Assembly (NCBI GenBank): GCA_903844215.1
Contig: CAIMSP010000064.1
Coordinates: 1 to 36,125, forward strand
Source of the DNA: an uncultured beta proteobacterium
GTDB lineage: Bacteria > Pseudomonadota > Gammaproteobacteria > Burkholderiales > Burkholderiaceae_C
Reading direction: 5' to 3'
Length of the DNA stretch: 36,125 bases
Shown: piece by piece, positions 9,282 through 18,200 of the stretch
How positions within the stretch are numbered: the first letter of the stretch is position 1
Layout: every line of letters begins with the position of its first letter
Notes under the pieces: model-generated
Told to the model about the DNA's origin: nothing
Databases searched by the model: none
What the model saw: the letters and a program-made list of their open reading frames with translations, nothing else
Program-made: the position numbers and the translations under genes

Positions 9282-9673
9282 CGTGCTGCCTGGCGCGCTG
9301 CCAGTCCGATCTGGGTTGCGCCACCGACGCGCACGGCGTCAATCACGGTCATGACCTGCTGCAGCGAGGCGTCTTCGCCACCGGCAATCGTCACCGCCAA
9401 TTTGGCGGCATCGCGGGACCGCACCAGGGCGCTGATCTGCTCGGGCGCGAGCTGCTGTCCTTCCGCGAAGAATTGGCCGCCCGCGCGGATCTCCAGCAAC
9501 AGCTTGGGTGCCGGCATCACGCTGGCCGTGGTGCTGGTGGGCAGCTTGGATACCTGGCCGGTGGTGGGAATCATGCGCAGCGTCATCATGGCAAAGAACA
9601 CCAGCAAAAACAGCATGATGTCGATCATCGGAATGATCTCGATGCGTGCCTTTCGCGTCTCGAAATAGCGCAT
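9278..9673 (-). CDS. exbD: Biopolymer transport protein ExbD
   Basis: This 131-residue inner-membrane protein is the proton-channel partner of ExbB in TonB energisation. It has a short cytosolic N-terminus and one helix containing IPMIDIMLFLLVFF, whose Asp is the conserved protonatable residue. A periplasmic domain follows (ISALVRSRDAAKLAVTIAGGEDASLQQV and a VGGATQIGLAAR end), which is the ExbD/TolR C-terminal pattern. The length is normal. The ATG at 9673 lies two bases after the exbB stop, and the stop overlaps the TTG start of tonB. It could be called TolR by fold alone, but the adjacent receptor and tonB make ExbD the better call. Confidence 0.94.
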   Translation of the reverse strand: MRYFETRKARIEIIPMIDIMLFLLVFFAMMTLRMIPTTGQVSKLPTSTTASVMPAPKLLLEIRAGGQFFAEGQQLAPEQISALVRSRDAAKLAVTIAGGEDASLQQVMTVIDAVRVGGATQIGLAARQAAR

Positions 9674-9675
9674 CT

Positions 9676-10332
9676 TCAGGCCACCCGCAATCCGACCCGC
9701 AGGCCCGCCGCAGCGGGTGAGCCAAAGCGGCGGTTCAGCAGCATCACCTTGATGGTCTCCATCTGGTGCACGATGACGCGCACCTTGGTGTTGAGCCAAT
9801 TGAAGAACACCAGACCGATCATGGCAATCATCAGGCCGGAGGCCGTGGCGATGAGTGCCTCGGCGATGCCGCCGGTGACTTGACCGGGACCGTTCTGCGC
9901 GTCGCCCAGTACCGAGAAGGCGCCGAACATGCCGATGATGGTGCCAAACAGTCCCAGCAGCGGCGCCAGCGTGATCACCGTGTCCAGCACCCACAGCGAG
10001 CGGTCCAGCGTGGGCACCTCGCGCATGACGGCCTCTTCCAGGTGTCCGGCGCAGGTGTCGCGGGCGGAATCTTCGGGTTCGATCAGCGAGGCCTCAAACA
10101 GGCTGATGTGCGGCAGCTTGGCGTGCTTGCTCAAGGCCTGTTGCATGGGCTCGGCGTGCAGCGGCGTGTTGCCGTGCACCAGGTCCATCAACTCGTCTCC
10201 GCCCTGCTGCATCTTGGACAGGTACAGACTGCGCTCGATGATGACCGTCAAGGCCACCAGCAGCAGCAGGCACATCAGGTACAGCGTCCCACCGGAGTGG
10301 TTCGCCAACTCAAACAATTTGGCGACCGTCAT
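9676..10332 (-). CDS. exbB: Biopolymer transport protein ExbB
   Basis: This 218-residue MotA/TolQ/ExbB family protein forms the stator-like proton channel that energises TonB. Three membrane helices are visible: GTLYLMCLLLLVALTVIIERSLYL near the N-terminus, a second at VLDTVITLAPLLGLFGTIIGMFGAF with the family TAPLLGLLGTVxGM-type motif, and a third at IAEALIATASGLMIAMIGLVFFNWL. The ATG at 10332 is only two bases downstream of the receptor stop, so it is translated with the receptor. The whole set reads leftward from a probable Pho-type promoter near 12750-12790. Confidence 0.94.
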   Translation of the reverse strand: MTVAKLFELANHSGGTLYLMCLLLLVALTVIIERSLYLSKMQQGGDELMDLVHGNTPLHAEPMQQALSKHAKLPHISLFEASLIEPEDSARDTCAGHLEEAVMREVPTLDRSLWVLDTVITLAPLLGLFGTIIGMFGAFSVLGDAQNGPGQVTGGIAEALIATASGLMIAMIGLVFFNWLNTKVRVIVHQMETIKVMLLNRRFGSPAAAGLRVGLRVA

Positions 10333-10334
10333 GA

Positions 10335-12650
10335 TCAGAAATCAGCCTTGAGTGAGACCTGCAGGCTGCGTGGTGCCTGGTAGGTATAGGTGTCAAGCGG
10401 GTGTGTCTTGCCCGCACTCATGGCGGTCACCGACTGGTCGCTCAAGAGGTTGAACACATTGAGTTGCAGCTTGAGCGACTTGATCGAGGCACCGGGGTTC
10501 TTCAGCACGTAAGCCACGCCAAAATCCAGGCTGCCGTAGGCCGGTGTCTGATAGTAGTCGTAGTTGGCGTCGGCCGTGGCCAAGGTCGTCGGTGTCGCCG
10601 TCGCCGGGGCGGCGTAGGCTGCCTGGCGAATCTGGCCGGTGTGCTTGTAGATCAGGGAACCCGAGAGCGCGTCACGACTGTAGAGTGCACCCAGCGCTGC
10701 GGTCATGGTCGGCGCACCGGCGATTTGCTTGCCGGTGTCGTTGGCCGTGGCCTGGTTGAGCGAGCCGTTGGCATAGGCCGAGAAGCCGCCACCGACCACA
10801 TAGGCCATCTGCGCTTCTGCGCCCTGGTAGGTCGCGCCGCCGATGTTGACAAAGGCAGCGGCCGCACCGGCCAGGCCGTTGGAGACCATCTTGTTCTTGA
10901 AGTCGATGCGGTAGGCATCCACGTCCCAGGTCATGGCGTCGGACTTGCTCACCAGGCCCAACTGGTAGTTGGTCGAGGTCTGCGGTTCGGTGCTGTTGTG
11001 GCTGGCGTCGGCAATGTAGAAGGTGCTCAGTGAGGGAATCACATAGCCCTTGGCGTACTGGGCGTAAACCGACATGCCGCTGTTGATCTGGTGGTTCACG
11101 GTCAGGAACGGCAGGCTGGACTTGTAGTCCTTGGACGCCGTCGCGTTCAGGATGCGGGTGGTGGCGCCCACGGGTGAGTTCGCCGAGCGGTTGATGCTGA
11201 CGTATTTGAAGCCCGGGGTCACGCTGGTGTCGGCAGTCACGGCCCACTCGTATTCGACAAAGGGCTCGACCGTCTGGATGGTCGAATGCTCGTCGTAGCT
11301 CACGCTGTCGATCGGGCGATTGCTGTCGCCCAGGGTGGCGGCGTTGACCGTGGTCTCCTTGCGGTTGTACAGGCCGGTGGTCAAGTCGAGGTCGTAAAGG
11401 TGGCGATTGGTCGAGGCATGCTCGATCCACACGCCCATGCGCACCAGGCCCGACTCCAGCTTCTTCGTGGTCTTGAAGACGTCGCCTACCACGCGGTATT
11501 GGTTGAGCTTGTCGTAGCCTGGAATGTTGCCCACGATCTTGCTGCGCGTCAGGGAGTTCGTCACGCGGGGATCCGTTCCCGTGCCGTCCCAGTTGGCGAC
11601 GTCGGTGGCCAGCGTCTTGTTGTTGTAGGCGTAGGTGTACAGGTTGTTGTCGGTGCTCCAACCGCCACCCAGATCGCTTTGCAGGCGAATGTACTCAAAG
11701 TCCGTGGCCTTGGTCGCCTTGTTGTACAGGTAATAGTTCATGCTCTTGGGGTCGTTGTTGAGCAGGAAGTTTTTGCCGAACTTGGCCACCTGGGCAGCGG
11801 TGCGAACCGAGACGTCGGGCGTGTAGTAGATGTTGTCGTTCACCGACGCAAACACCGTCAGCAGCGAGGCGTCGCCGACCGGGCGCTCGATCTTCACGGT
11901 GTAGTTGTTGCTCTCGATCGGGCTCCAGCTCAGGTAGCCGTCGGACTTCATGTGTTGGTAGTTCAACTGCACCGTGGCGTCGCCGTACTCGGCCAGGCGA
12001 CCGCTCTCGTAGGAGAAGCCGGCCAGGGCGGTGTTCCAGCTGCCGAAGGTGCCGAAAACGCTGGCGTTCTGCTGTTCCGAGGCCTTCTTGGAGAACAGGT
12101 TGATGGAGCCGCCGAAGCTGGCGTAACCCATGTCGCTGGCCTTGCCCGGTCCGCGGTCCACGACGGCGCCGCCGATGATGGCTGCCGGGAAAAATGAGGT
12201 CGAGTGGTGCGACGGGCCGTTGGTGTCGCCCCATGGAATGCCATCGAAAGTGACGTTGTATTCGCCGTCCTTGAAGCCGCGCAGCGTGGTCTTGGTCTCG
12301 CTCAAACCAGGGCCGTTGGAAGAGTCGCCCGACAGGCTGGGCGCAATGTTCACCAGGCGGCTGTATTCCGCTGTTGGCGCCACCGACAGGTCGATGAATT
12401 CGCGCGTGATGATGGACTGCGGCTGCGTTGCCAGCAGGCTGGCCTGGGTTGGCGCCAGCGCGGAGGCCGTGCCCTTTTTGGACTCGTCGGGCCGGTAGGC
12501 GCCGGCGGCGGTGCTGGCACCGATGGTTCCCAGATCCGTGGGCGCAGGCGCCGTTTGGGCAAATGCCAAGGGCACGGTGGCAAGCGACAAAAAGGCGAGT
12601 GAAAGAACGCGCGACAGGGTATTGAGGCGATAAGAACAGGGCAGATTCAT
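10335..12650 (-). CDS. TonB-dependent outer-membrane receptor, probably phosphate-starvation-controlled
   Basis: This 771-residue receptor has a Sec signal peptide (about residues 1-31, ending PLAFA before QTAPAP), a plug domain (LRGFKDGEYNVTFDGIPWGD and GPGKASDMGYASFGGSINLFSKK), and a 22-strand-type barrel rich in alternating Tyr/Asn ending in the aromatic SLKADF. The ATG at 12650 places the signal peptide correctly; the frame opens at 12722 but that leader is unconserved. It heads an operon with its own exbB, exbD and tonB. Its control region holds three GTCAC repeats 11 bp apart, and the divergent genes encode secreted phosphatases. I infer uptake of a phosphorus compound, perhaps a phosphate ester, but the sequence alone does not reveal the ligand. 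A siderophore receptor is the main alternative. Confidence 0.9.
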   Translation of the reverse strand: MNLPCSYRLNTLSRVLSLAFLSLATVPLAFAQTAPAPTDLGTIGASTAAGAYRPDESKKGTASALAPTQASLLATQPQSIITREFIDLSVAPTAEYSRLVNIAPSLSGDSSNGPGLSETKTTLRGFKDGEYNVTFDGIPWGDTNGPSHHSTSFFPAAIIGGAVVDRGPGKASDMGYASFGGSINLFSKKASEQQNASVFGTFGSWNTALAGFSYESGRLAEYGDATVQLNYQHMKSDGYLSWSPIESNNYTVKIERPVGDASLLTVFASVNDNIYYTPDVSVRTAAQVAKFGKNFLLNNDPKSMNYYLYNKATKATDFEYIRLQSDLGGGWSTDNNLYTYAYNNKTLATDVANWDGTGTDPRVTNSLTRSKIVGNIPGYDKLNQYRVVGDVFKTTKKLESGLVRMGVWIEHASTNRHLYDLDLTTGLYNRKETTVNAATLGDSNRPIDSVSYDEHSTIQTVEPFVEYEWAVTADTSVTPGFKYVSINRSANSPVGATTRILNATASKDYKSSLPFLTVNHQINSGMSVYAQYAKGYVIPSLSTFYIADASHNSTEPQTSTNYQLGLVSKSDAMTWDVDAYRIDFKNKMVSNGLAGAAAAFVNIGGATYQGAEAQMAYVVGGGFSAYANGSLNQATANDTGKQIAGAPTMTAALGALYSRDALSGSLIYKHTGQIRQAAYAAPATATPTTLATADANYDYYQTPAYGSLDFGVAYVLKNPGASIKSLKLQLNVFNLLSDQSVTAMSAGKTHPLDTYTYQAPRSLQVSLKADF

Positions 12651-12762
12651 GGCGATAGACAGTCCGAGGGTTGAGATGAAATTCTTGCTACGTTGGCGCT
12701 TGCGCTCATGGCCAATCACCATGGCGTCAGTGCCGCGCAGCCTTGGAGATTAGGGCTCCCCT

Positions 12763-12789
12763 GTGACGCCGCCGTGACAAGTCGGTGAC
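12763..12789 (-). promoter_or_regulatory. Putative Pho box (three direct repeats) for the receptor-exbBD-tonB operon
   Basis: On the minus strand GTCAC occurs three times (12789-12785, 12778-12774, 12767-12763) at an exact 11-bp period, one helical turn, as in PhoB boxes (TGTCA-type repeats every 11 bp). A -10-like TAATCT (12752-12747) starts ten bases after the last repeat, the spacing expected when PhoB replaces the -35 contact. The receptor ATG is about 100 bp downstream. Confidence 0.65.
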
Positions 12790-12838
12790 GGCGTCAACGG
12801 CCGTTGGTTGAGCAGCGCTGCATCGATTTCAAGGGCTT

Positions 12839-12854
12839 GTCACGGTCGCGTCAC
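12839..12854 (+). promoter_or_regulatory. Putative Pho box (two direct repeats) for the phosphatase genes
   Basis: On the plus strand GTCAC at 12839-12843 recurs at 12850-12854, again with an 11-bp period and preceded by TT in the first unit. It lies about 95 bp upstream of the PAP2 phosphatase start and points toward it, opposite to the box at 12763-12789. A weak -10-like CAAAGT follows after about ten bases. Confidence 0.55.
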
Positions 12855-12948
12855 AGCACCACGGCAAAGTCCAAGCGCTGCCTGTTCACGGCGCATTTGC
12901 CGGCGATTTCCGCCGCATCCAATCCCTCTGCGAAAGTTCTCATCACCC

Positions 12949-13659
12949 ATGAAAAATAGTGCTCTCCCCGCGTTGCTTTTGGCCGCCATTTTTGCCAATG
13001 CCGCCCAAGCCCGCGAACCGAATTTCGTCACGGCTGAGCAGGTCCGCGCGTTTCAGATACTGCCCGCGCCCCCCGCCAACGACGCCGCGCAAACCAAGAA
13101 GGAATTGGCCAAGCTGCACCGCCTGGAAAATGCGCGCACGCCCTTGCAGGTCCAGGCCGCTGCCGCAGACGACAAGGACGAAAGCATTTTTCTGTTTCGC
13201 AACGTCATGGGTTCGAGCTTCGCCGAAGCCGCGCTGCCGCTGACGGCCGCCTTCACGGAGCGCGTCAAGAGTGACGCCGGCGGCATTGCAGCGCCCGCGA
13301 AGAAGGGCTTTCTGCGCCCCCATCCCTACAACCTGGACAAGACGCTGCACCCGATCTGCGAGACCAAGATCAAGGACGATTCCTACCCCAGCGGCCACAC
13401 CTTCGCAGGCTATTTGCAGGCCTTGACGCTGATCGACATGGTGCCGGAAAGGCGTGACGCCATCCTGGCGCGCGCCGACGACTACGCGCACAACCGCATG
13501 GTCTGCGGGGTGCAATACGAGAGCGATTTGGATGCCAGCAAACTGCTCGCCTATTCGACCTTTGCCCTGATGGCGAATCACCCGCAATACCAAAAGGAAA
13601 TGCTCGGCGCGCGCCTTGAATTGCGCCGCGTGCTGGGCCTGAGCCTGGCCGCCAATTGA
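12949..13659 (+). CDS. PAP2-type (class A) acid phosphatase-like protein with altered catalytic motif
   Basis: This 236-residue exported protein has a signal peptide (residues 1-21, ending AAQA before REPNF). The body resembles class A acid phosphatases of the PAP2 family, which cleave phosphate monoesters in the periplasm. The family PSGH motif is intact at residues 147-150. The third motif, normally SRx5Hx3D, reads N182-R183-MVCGV-Q189-YES-D193, so the His that normally forms the phospho-enzyme is Gln (codon CAA at 13513-13515). The first motif is also variant (KKGFLRPHP). Activity is therefore doubtful; it may bind phosphate compounds or use altered chemistry. The ATG at 12949 gives the signal peptide. 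It probably forms an operon with the metallophosphatase 40 bp downstream. Confidence 0.85.
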   Translation: MKNSALPALLLAAIFANAAQAREPNFVTAEQVRAFQILPAPPANDAAQTKKELAKLHRLENARTPLQVQAAAADDKDESIFLFRNVMGSSFAEAALPLTAAFTERVKSDAGGIAAPAKKGFLRPHPYNLDKTLHPICETKIKDDSYPSGHTFAGYLQALTLIDMVPERRDAILARADDYAHNRMVCGVQYESDLDASKLLAYSTFALMANHPQYQKEMLGARLELRRVLGLSLAAN

Positions 13660-13699
13660 ACCCCCGGCCTATTCACTCAACCATCAATCTTCTATCTAT

Positions 13700-15142
13700 A
13701 TGAAACTCAAACTGACATTTCTGGCCATCGCCTTGGCCCTCACTTCCAGCCTGGTACCGGCGCAGGGAATGAAGCAGGCCGAGGCCTTTGTGGTCAAGCC
13801 CTATTTGCAAATCGGGCGCCTGCCTTCGGCCACGGCCCTGCAATTGCTTTGGCAGGCTGCCGACGTGGACGCCGACTGGGTGGTGGAACAGCGCGCCGGC
13901 GCTGACGCCACCTGGCACAAGGCCGGGGCGCCGAAATTTTCGCGCGTGGCCGTGGGCCAGGTGACGCCGCGCCGGGTCTATAGCACCGCCTTGAGCGGCC
14001 TGGTGCCCGGCAGCAGTTTTCAGTACCGCCTGCTCAAAGACGGCAAGCCGGTCTTTGCCGCCGACGCGCTCGCGCCAAAATCCGCCAGTCAGCCGTATCG
14101 GGCCGTGGTCTTCGGTGACATCGGCGCCGGAACGCCGGAGCAAAAGACGATTGCCCACCGCGCCTATGTGTCCAAGCCCGACCTGGTCGTGGTGCCGGGC
14201 GACATCGTTTACGAATACGGACTGGTGTCGGAATACGACAAGAACTTCTTCCCGGTTTACAACGCCGACCAGGCCGATGCTGGCGGAGTTCCATTGATGC
14301 GTTCCGTGCCGATGGTGACGGTGCCCGGCAACCACGACATCGACAACCGCAATCTGGACAAGTATCCCGATGGCCTGGCCTACTACTTCTTCTGGGACCA
14401 GCCGCTCAACGGCCCCCTGGGCGTGGAAGGCGGACCGATTGTTCCGCTGTTGACGGCGACCGAGGCGAACCGCAAGCCCTTTCTCGCAGCCGCCGGTGAC
14501 GCTTATCCGCGCATGGCGAACTACTCCTTTGACTACGGCAATACGCATTGGACTGTGCTCGACTCCAACCCCTATGTGGATTGGACCGACAAGGGCTTGA
14601 ACGATTGGGTGGCGAAGGATCTGGCGGCCGCTGCCGGCGCGACCTGGCGCTTCGTGACCTTTCATCACCCCGGCTTCAACTCCTCCAACGAGCACTATGA
14701 GCAGCAGCACATGCGGCTGCTGTCGCCGATCTTTGAAGCGGGCAAGGTGGACATCGTCTTCAACGGTCACCTGCACAATTACCAGCGCTCGTTTCCGCTG
14801 ACTTTTGTGCCGGTCAAGAAGGGCACGCTGCTGATGGGCGGACGCGACGGTAAAACCGTGCGCGGCCGGGTCGTGAACGGGAAGTGGACCTTGGACAAGG
14901 GCTTTGACGGCAAGACCCACACCCAGCCCAAGGGCATCATCTACCTGGTCACCGGCGCTGGCGGCAAGGAGTTGTACAACGTGGAGCAAAACGACGACGC
15001 CGACTCCTGGCAGAAATTCACCGCCAAGTTCATCTCGAATGAGCATTCACTGACGGTGACCGACGTGAATGGCAAGACGCTGACCGTGCGTCAGCTCGCA
15101 GCCGACGGACGCGAGCTCGACAAGTTCGTCGTGACCAAGTGA
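13700..15142 (+). CDS. Exported purple-acid-phosphatase-like metallophosphatase
   Basis: This 480-residue protein has a signal peptide (about residues 1-21, ending SLVPA), an N-terminal fibronectin-like domain (about 30-120) typical of purple acid phosphatases, and a calcineurin-like phosphoesterase domain. Metal-binding motifs appear in order: FGDIG, VPGDIVYEYG (with the Tyr often found as metal ligand in this family), VPGNHDID, FHHPGFN and NGHLHNYQR. It should hydrolyse phosphate mono- or diesters outside the inner membrane using two metals. The ATG at 13700 lies 40 bp after the PAP2 gene and likely shares its Pho-type promoter. A strong terminator follows the stop. Because the PAP2 neighbour has a changed active site, this may be the main phosphatase of the locus. 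Confidence 0.92.
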   Translation: MKLKLTFLAIALALTSSLVPAQGMKQAEAFVVKPYLQIGRLPSATALQLLWQAADVDADWVVEQRAGADATWHKAGAPKFSRVAVGQVTPRRVYSTALSGLVPGSSFQYRLLKDGKPVFAADALAPKSASQPYRAVVFGDIGAGTPEQKTIAHRAYVSKPDLVVVPGDIVYEYGLVSEYDKNFFPVYNADQADAGGVPLMRSVPMVTVPGNHDIDNRNLDKYPDGLAYYFFWDQPLNGPLGVEGGPIVPLLTATEANRKPFLAAAGDAYPRMANYSFDYGNTHWTVLDSNPYVDWTDKGLNDWVAKDLAAAAGATWRFVTFHHPGFNSSNEHYEQQHMRLLSPIFEAGKVDIVFNGHLHNYQRSFPLTFVPVKKGTLLMGGRDGKTVRGRVVNGKWTLDKGFDGKTHTQPKGIIYLVTGAGGKELYNVEQNDDADSWQKFTAKFISNEHSLTVTDVNGKTLTVRQLAADGRELDKFVVTK

Positions 15143-15177
15143 TGACCCGATAGACCGGGGCCTGCGGCCCTTGGCTG

Positions 15178-15213
15178 ACGGCGGCAGTTCTGCAACGGAC
15201 TGCCGCCGTTTTT
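15178..15213 (+). terminator. Rho-independent terminator after the phosphatase operon
   Basis: The arms ACGGCGGCAG (15178-15187) and CTGCCGCCGT (15200-15209) form a perfect 10-bp stem with a 12-base loop, followed by a run of five T (15209-15213). The T-run is on the plus-strand side only. It separates the phosphatase genes from the convergent RND gene, whose stop codon touches the T-run. Confidence 0.88.
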
Positions 15214-18200
15214 CATGCAACCGAGGGGTTCAAGCGGCCGTCCGACGCAAGCCTGCGCCGACCGCTCAGCTGGTCAAACCACAGGTACAGCACGGGCGTG
15301 ATGAAGAGCGTGATCAACTGGGAAAACAACAGTCCCCCGACGATCGCCACGCCCAGCGGCTGCCGCAGCTCGGAGCCCACGCCCAGGCCCAGGGCCATCG
15401 GCAGCGCGCCCATCAACGCGCACAGCGTGGTCATCATGATCGGGCGAAAGCGCAGCAGGCAGGCCTGGCGAATCGCCTGGGCTGCGCTCATGCCCTCGCG
15501 CCGTTGGGCATCGAGCGCAAAGTCGATCATCATGATCGCGTTCTTCTTCACCACGCCCACCAGCAGCAGGATGCCGATCATGGCGATGAAGCTCAGCTCC
15601 AGGCCGGTGATGCGCAGCGCCAGCAGCGCGCCCACGGCCGCCGAGGGAATGCCCAGCAAGATCGTCACCGGGTGAATCCAGCTCTCGTACAGCATGCCCA
15701 GAATCACGTAGATTGCGGCGACGGCGATGACGATGAGCCAAAGCTGCGTGCTCTGCGATTGCTGGAACAGCGCGGCTTGACCGGCAAAGGCGCCGAAGAT
15801 GGAGGCAGGCAGCCCGATCTGGCGTTGCGCCGCTTGAATCGCCGCGCTCGCATCCGACAGGGATTTCCCGGGCTGCAGGTCAAAGGAGATCGTCACCGCC
15901 GGCAGCTGACCCTGGTGGTTGATGGCCATGGTGCCGCGCCCGCGATCGAGCTGGGTGAAGGCGCGCAGCGGCACCAGGGCGCCCGAGCTGCTGCGCACCT
16001 GGATTTTGCCCAGACTGCTCTCGTCGCGGCGGTACTCATCGGCCAGCTCCATGATGACTTGGTAGCTGTCTTCGGGCGCGTAGATGGTGGACACCTGGCG
16101 CGTGCCGTAGGCGGCGTACAAGGTATTGCGAATGCTGGCCACGTCCACGCCCAGCAGCGCGGCCTTGTCGCGGTCCACGACCAGTCGCGCCTCCAGTCCA
16201 TTGCGCTGGGAGTCGGAATTGAGCCCGACAAAAATGGCGGACTTGGTCAGCTCGAGCAGCATCTTGTCAACCCACAAATCCAATTCGGCGGGGCTGACCG
16301 ATTGCAGCGTGTACTGGAACATGCTCTTGGAGCCGCGCCCGCCAATCCTCAGGTTTTGCACCGGGCTGAAGAACACCCGGATATTCGGAATGAAGCTGGT
16401 TTCCTTGCGCAATTGCGTCAAGACGGCGGCCATGGGCGGGCGCTGCCCCGGGGCCTTGAGCGTGATGGAAAATGCCGTCGTGTCGTGGTCCACCTTGGAC
16501 GTCAAATCGGCGATCGCGGGGTCCTTGAGCAGCACCGCCTCCAACTGTTTGAGAATCGCCAATCGCCCCTGGTAAGACATGTCCTGCGGGGCATCGACGT
16601 TGGCCGAAATCTGCCCCGTGTCCTCGAGCGGGAAAAAGCCCTTGGGCGCGGCCAGATACAGCCCCGCCGTCAGGCCAAAGGTGGCCAGGCCGACCAGCAG
16701 CACCGCGCTGCGATGGGCCAGCGCCCACTCCAGCGCCATGGCGTATTTTTCCAAAACCCAAGCAAAGCCGGCTTCAAAGCCACGGCTCCACCGTCCCGGC
16801 GCGGCGTGCGCGCGCTGCTGCTTGATTAGCATCGGCACCAGGATCGGGATCAGGGTGAGCGAGGCGGCGGCCGAGACCAGGATGGCCACCGAGACCACGA
16901 TGGCGAACTCGTGAAACAGCAAGCCCAGGGTGCCGGGCATGAAGAAGATGGGGATGAAGACGGCGATCAGCGAGATCGAGATCGACACCACGGTGAAGGC
17001 GACCTCGGACGTGCCCCGCACCGCCGCCGCAGTGGGCGCCATCCCGGCTTCAATGTGGCGCATGATGTTTTCCAACACCACGATGGCATCGTCCACCACC
17101 AGCCCGACGGCGATCGTCAAGCCCATTAGCGAGATGTTGTTCAGGCTCAGGCCCAGCGCGTACATCAGCCCGAAGGTGGCCAGCAAGGAGATCGGCAGCG
17201 TGATCGACGGGATGACGGTGGCGGCGAGCTGGCGCAGGAACATCAGGATGACCATGATGACCAGACCGATGGTGAGCAACATGGTGGCGTTGACGTCGGC
17301 GATGGAGTGGCGAATCGACTGCGAGCGGTCGTTGAGCAGCTTGACCTTCACCGAGCCGGGCATTTGCGCTTCCAGTTTGGGCAGCAGCGCGCGGATGGCG
17401 TCGATGGTGGCCACGGTATTGGCGCCGGGCTGGCGCTGCACCGACAGCGAAATCGCGCTCTCGCCGTTGATGGAACTCGTGTCCTGGGTGTTCTCGATGC
17501 TGTCCTGCACCGTCGCCACGTGCGACAGGCGCACCGCCTGGCCCAGGTGCTGGGCCACGATCACATTCGAAAAGTCCTGCGCCTTCATCAGACCCGAGGC
17601 CATCTGCAGCGTCATCATCTGGCGCTTGCTGTCGAGTTCGCCGAGCGGCGCATTCGACGTGGCCGCCTTGAGCGCATTCGTCACATCGGCCAGACTGAGG
17701 TTGACCGCCGCGAGCCGGTCGGGATCGACCTGGATGCGCACGGCCAGGCGCTTTTGTCCCGAGACATTCACCTGCGCCACGCCCGTCACGGTGGACAGGG
17801 CGGGCACGATGAGGTGGTCGGAGTAGCCGTTGAGGTCGGTGAGCTTGAGCGCCTCCGAGCTCAGGCCGATGAGCAGCACCGGCGCATCGGCCGGATTGAT
17901 CTTCTTGTAAAACGGCGGCGTCGTCATTTCGGCCGGCAGGGTGCGCGTTGCCCGGTAGAGCGCGGCCTGGACATCGCCGGCTGCGGCATCGATGTTGCGA
18001 CTGGGATCGAATTCCAGCGTGATCTGGCTTTCACCCTGGATGCTGCTGGAGGTGGTCAGTATCAGCCCGGCGATCGCGGTGAACTGCTTTTCCAGTGGCG
18101 TGGCCACCGAGGTGGACATCGTCTCAGGACTCGCACCCGGCAGCTTGGCCGTGACCTGGATGGTGGGCGTGTCGTAGTTGGGCAGGGCGGAGATGGGCAA

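Noticed and set aside
10335-12650. Receptor as part of the PepSY/ApbE redox operon
   Set aside because: Such redox genes often accompany a TonB receptor, but this receptor lies beyond the phosphatase genes, in another operon with Pho-like control, so I kept them apart.
15171-16829. Long plus-strand frame of 552 codons opposite the RND gene
   Set aside because: Its translation is rich in Gln, His, Arg and Gly with no family motif, and the minus strand encodes a complete RND transporter over the same bases.
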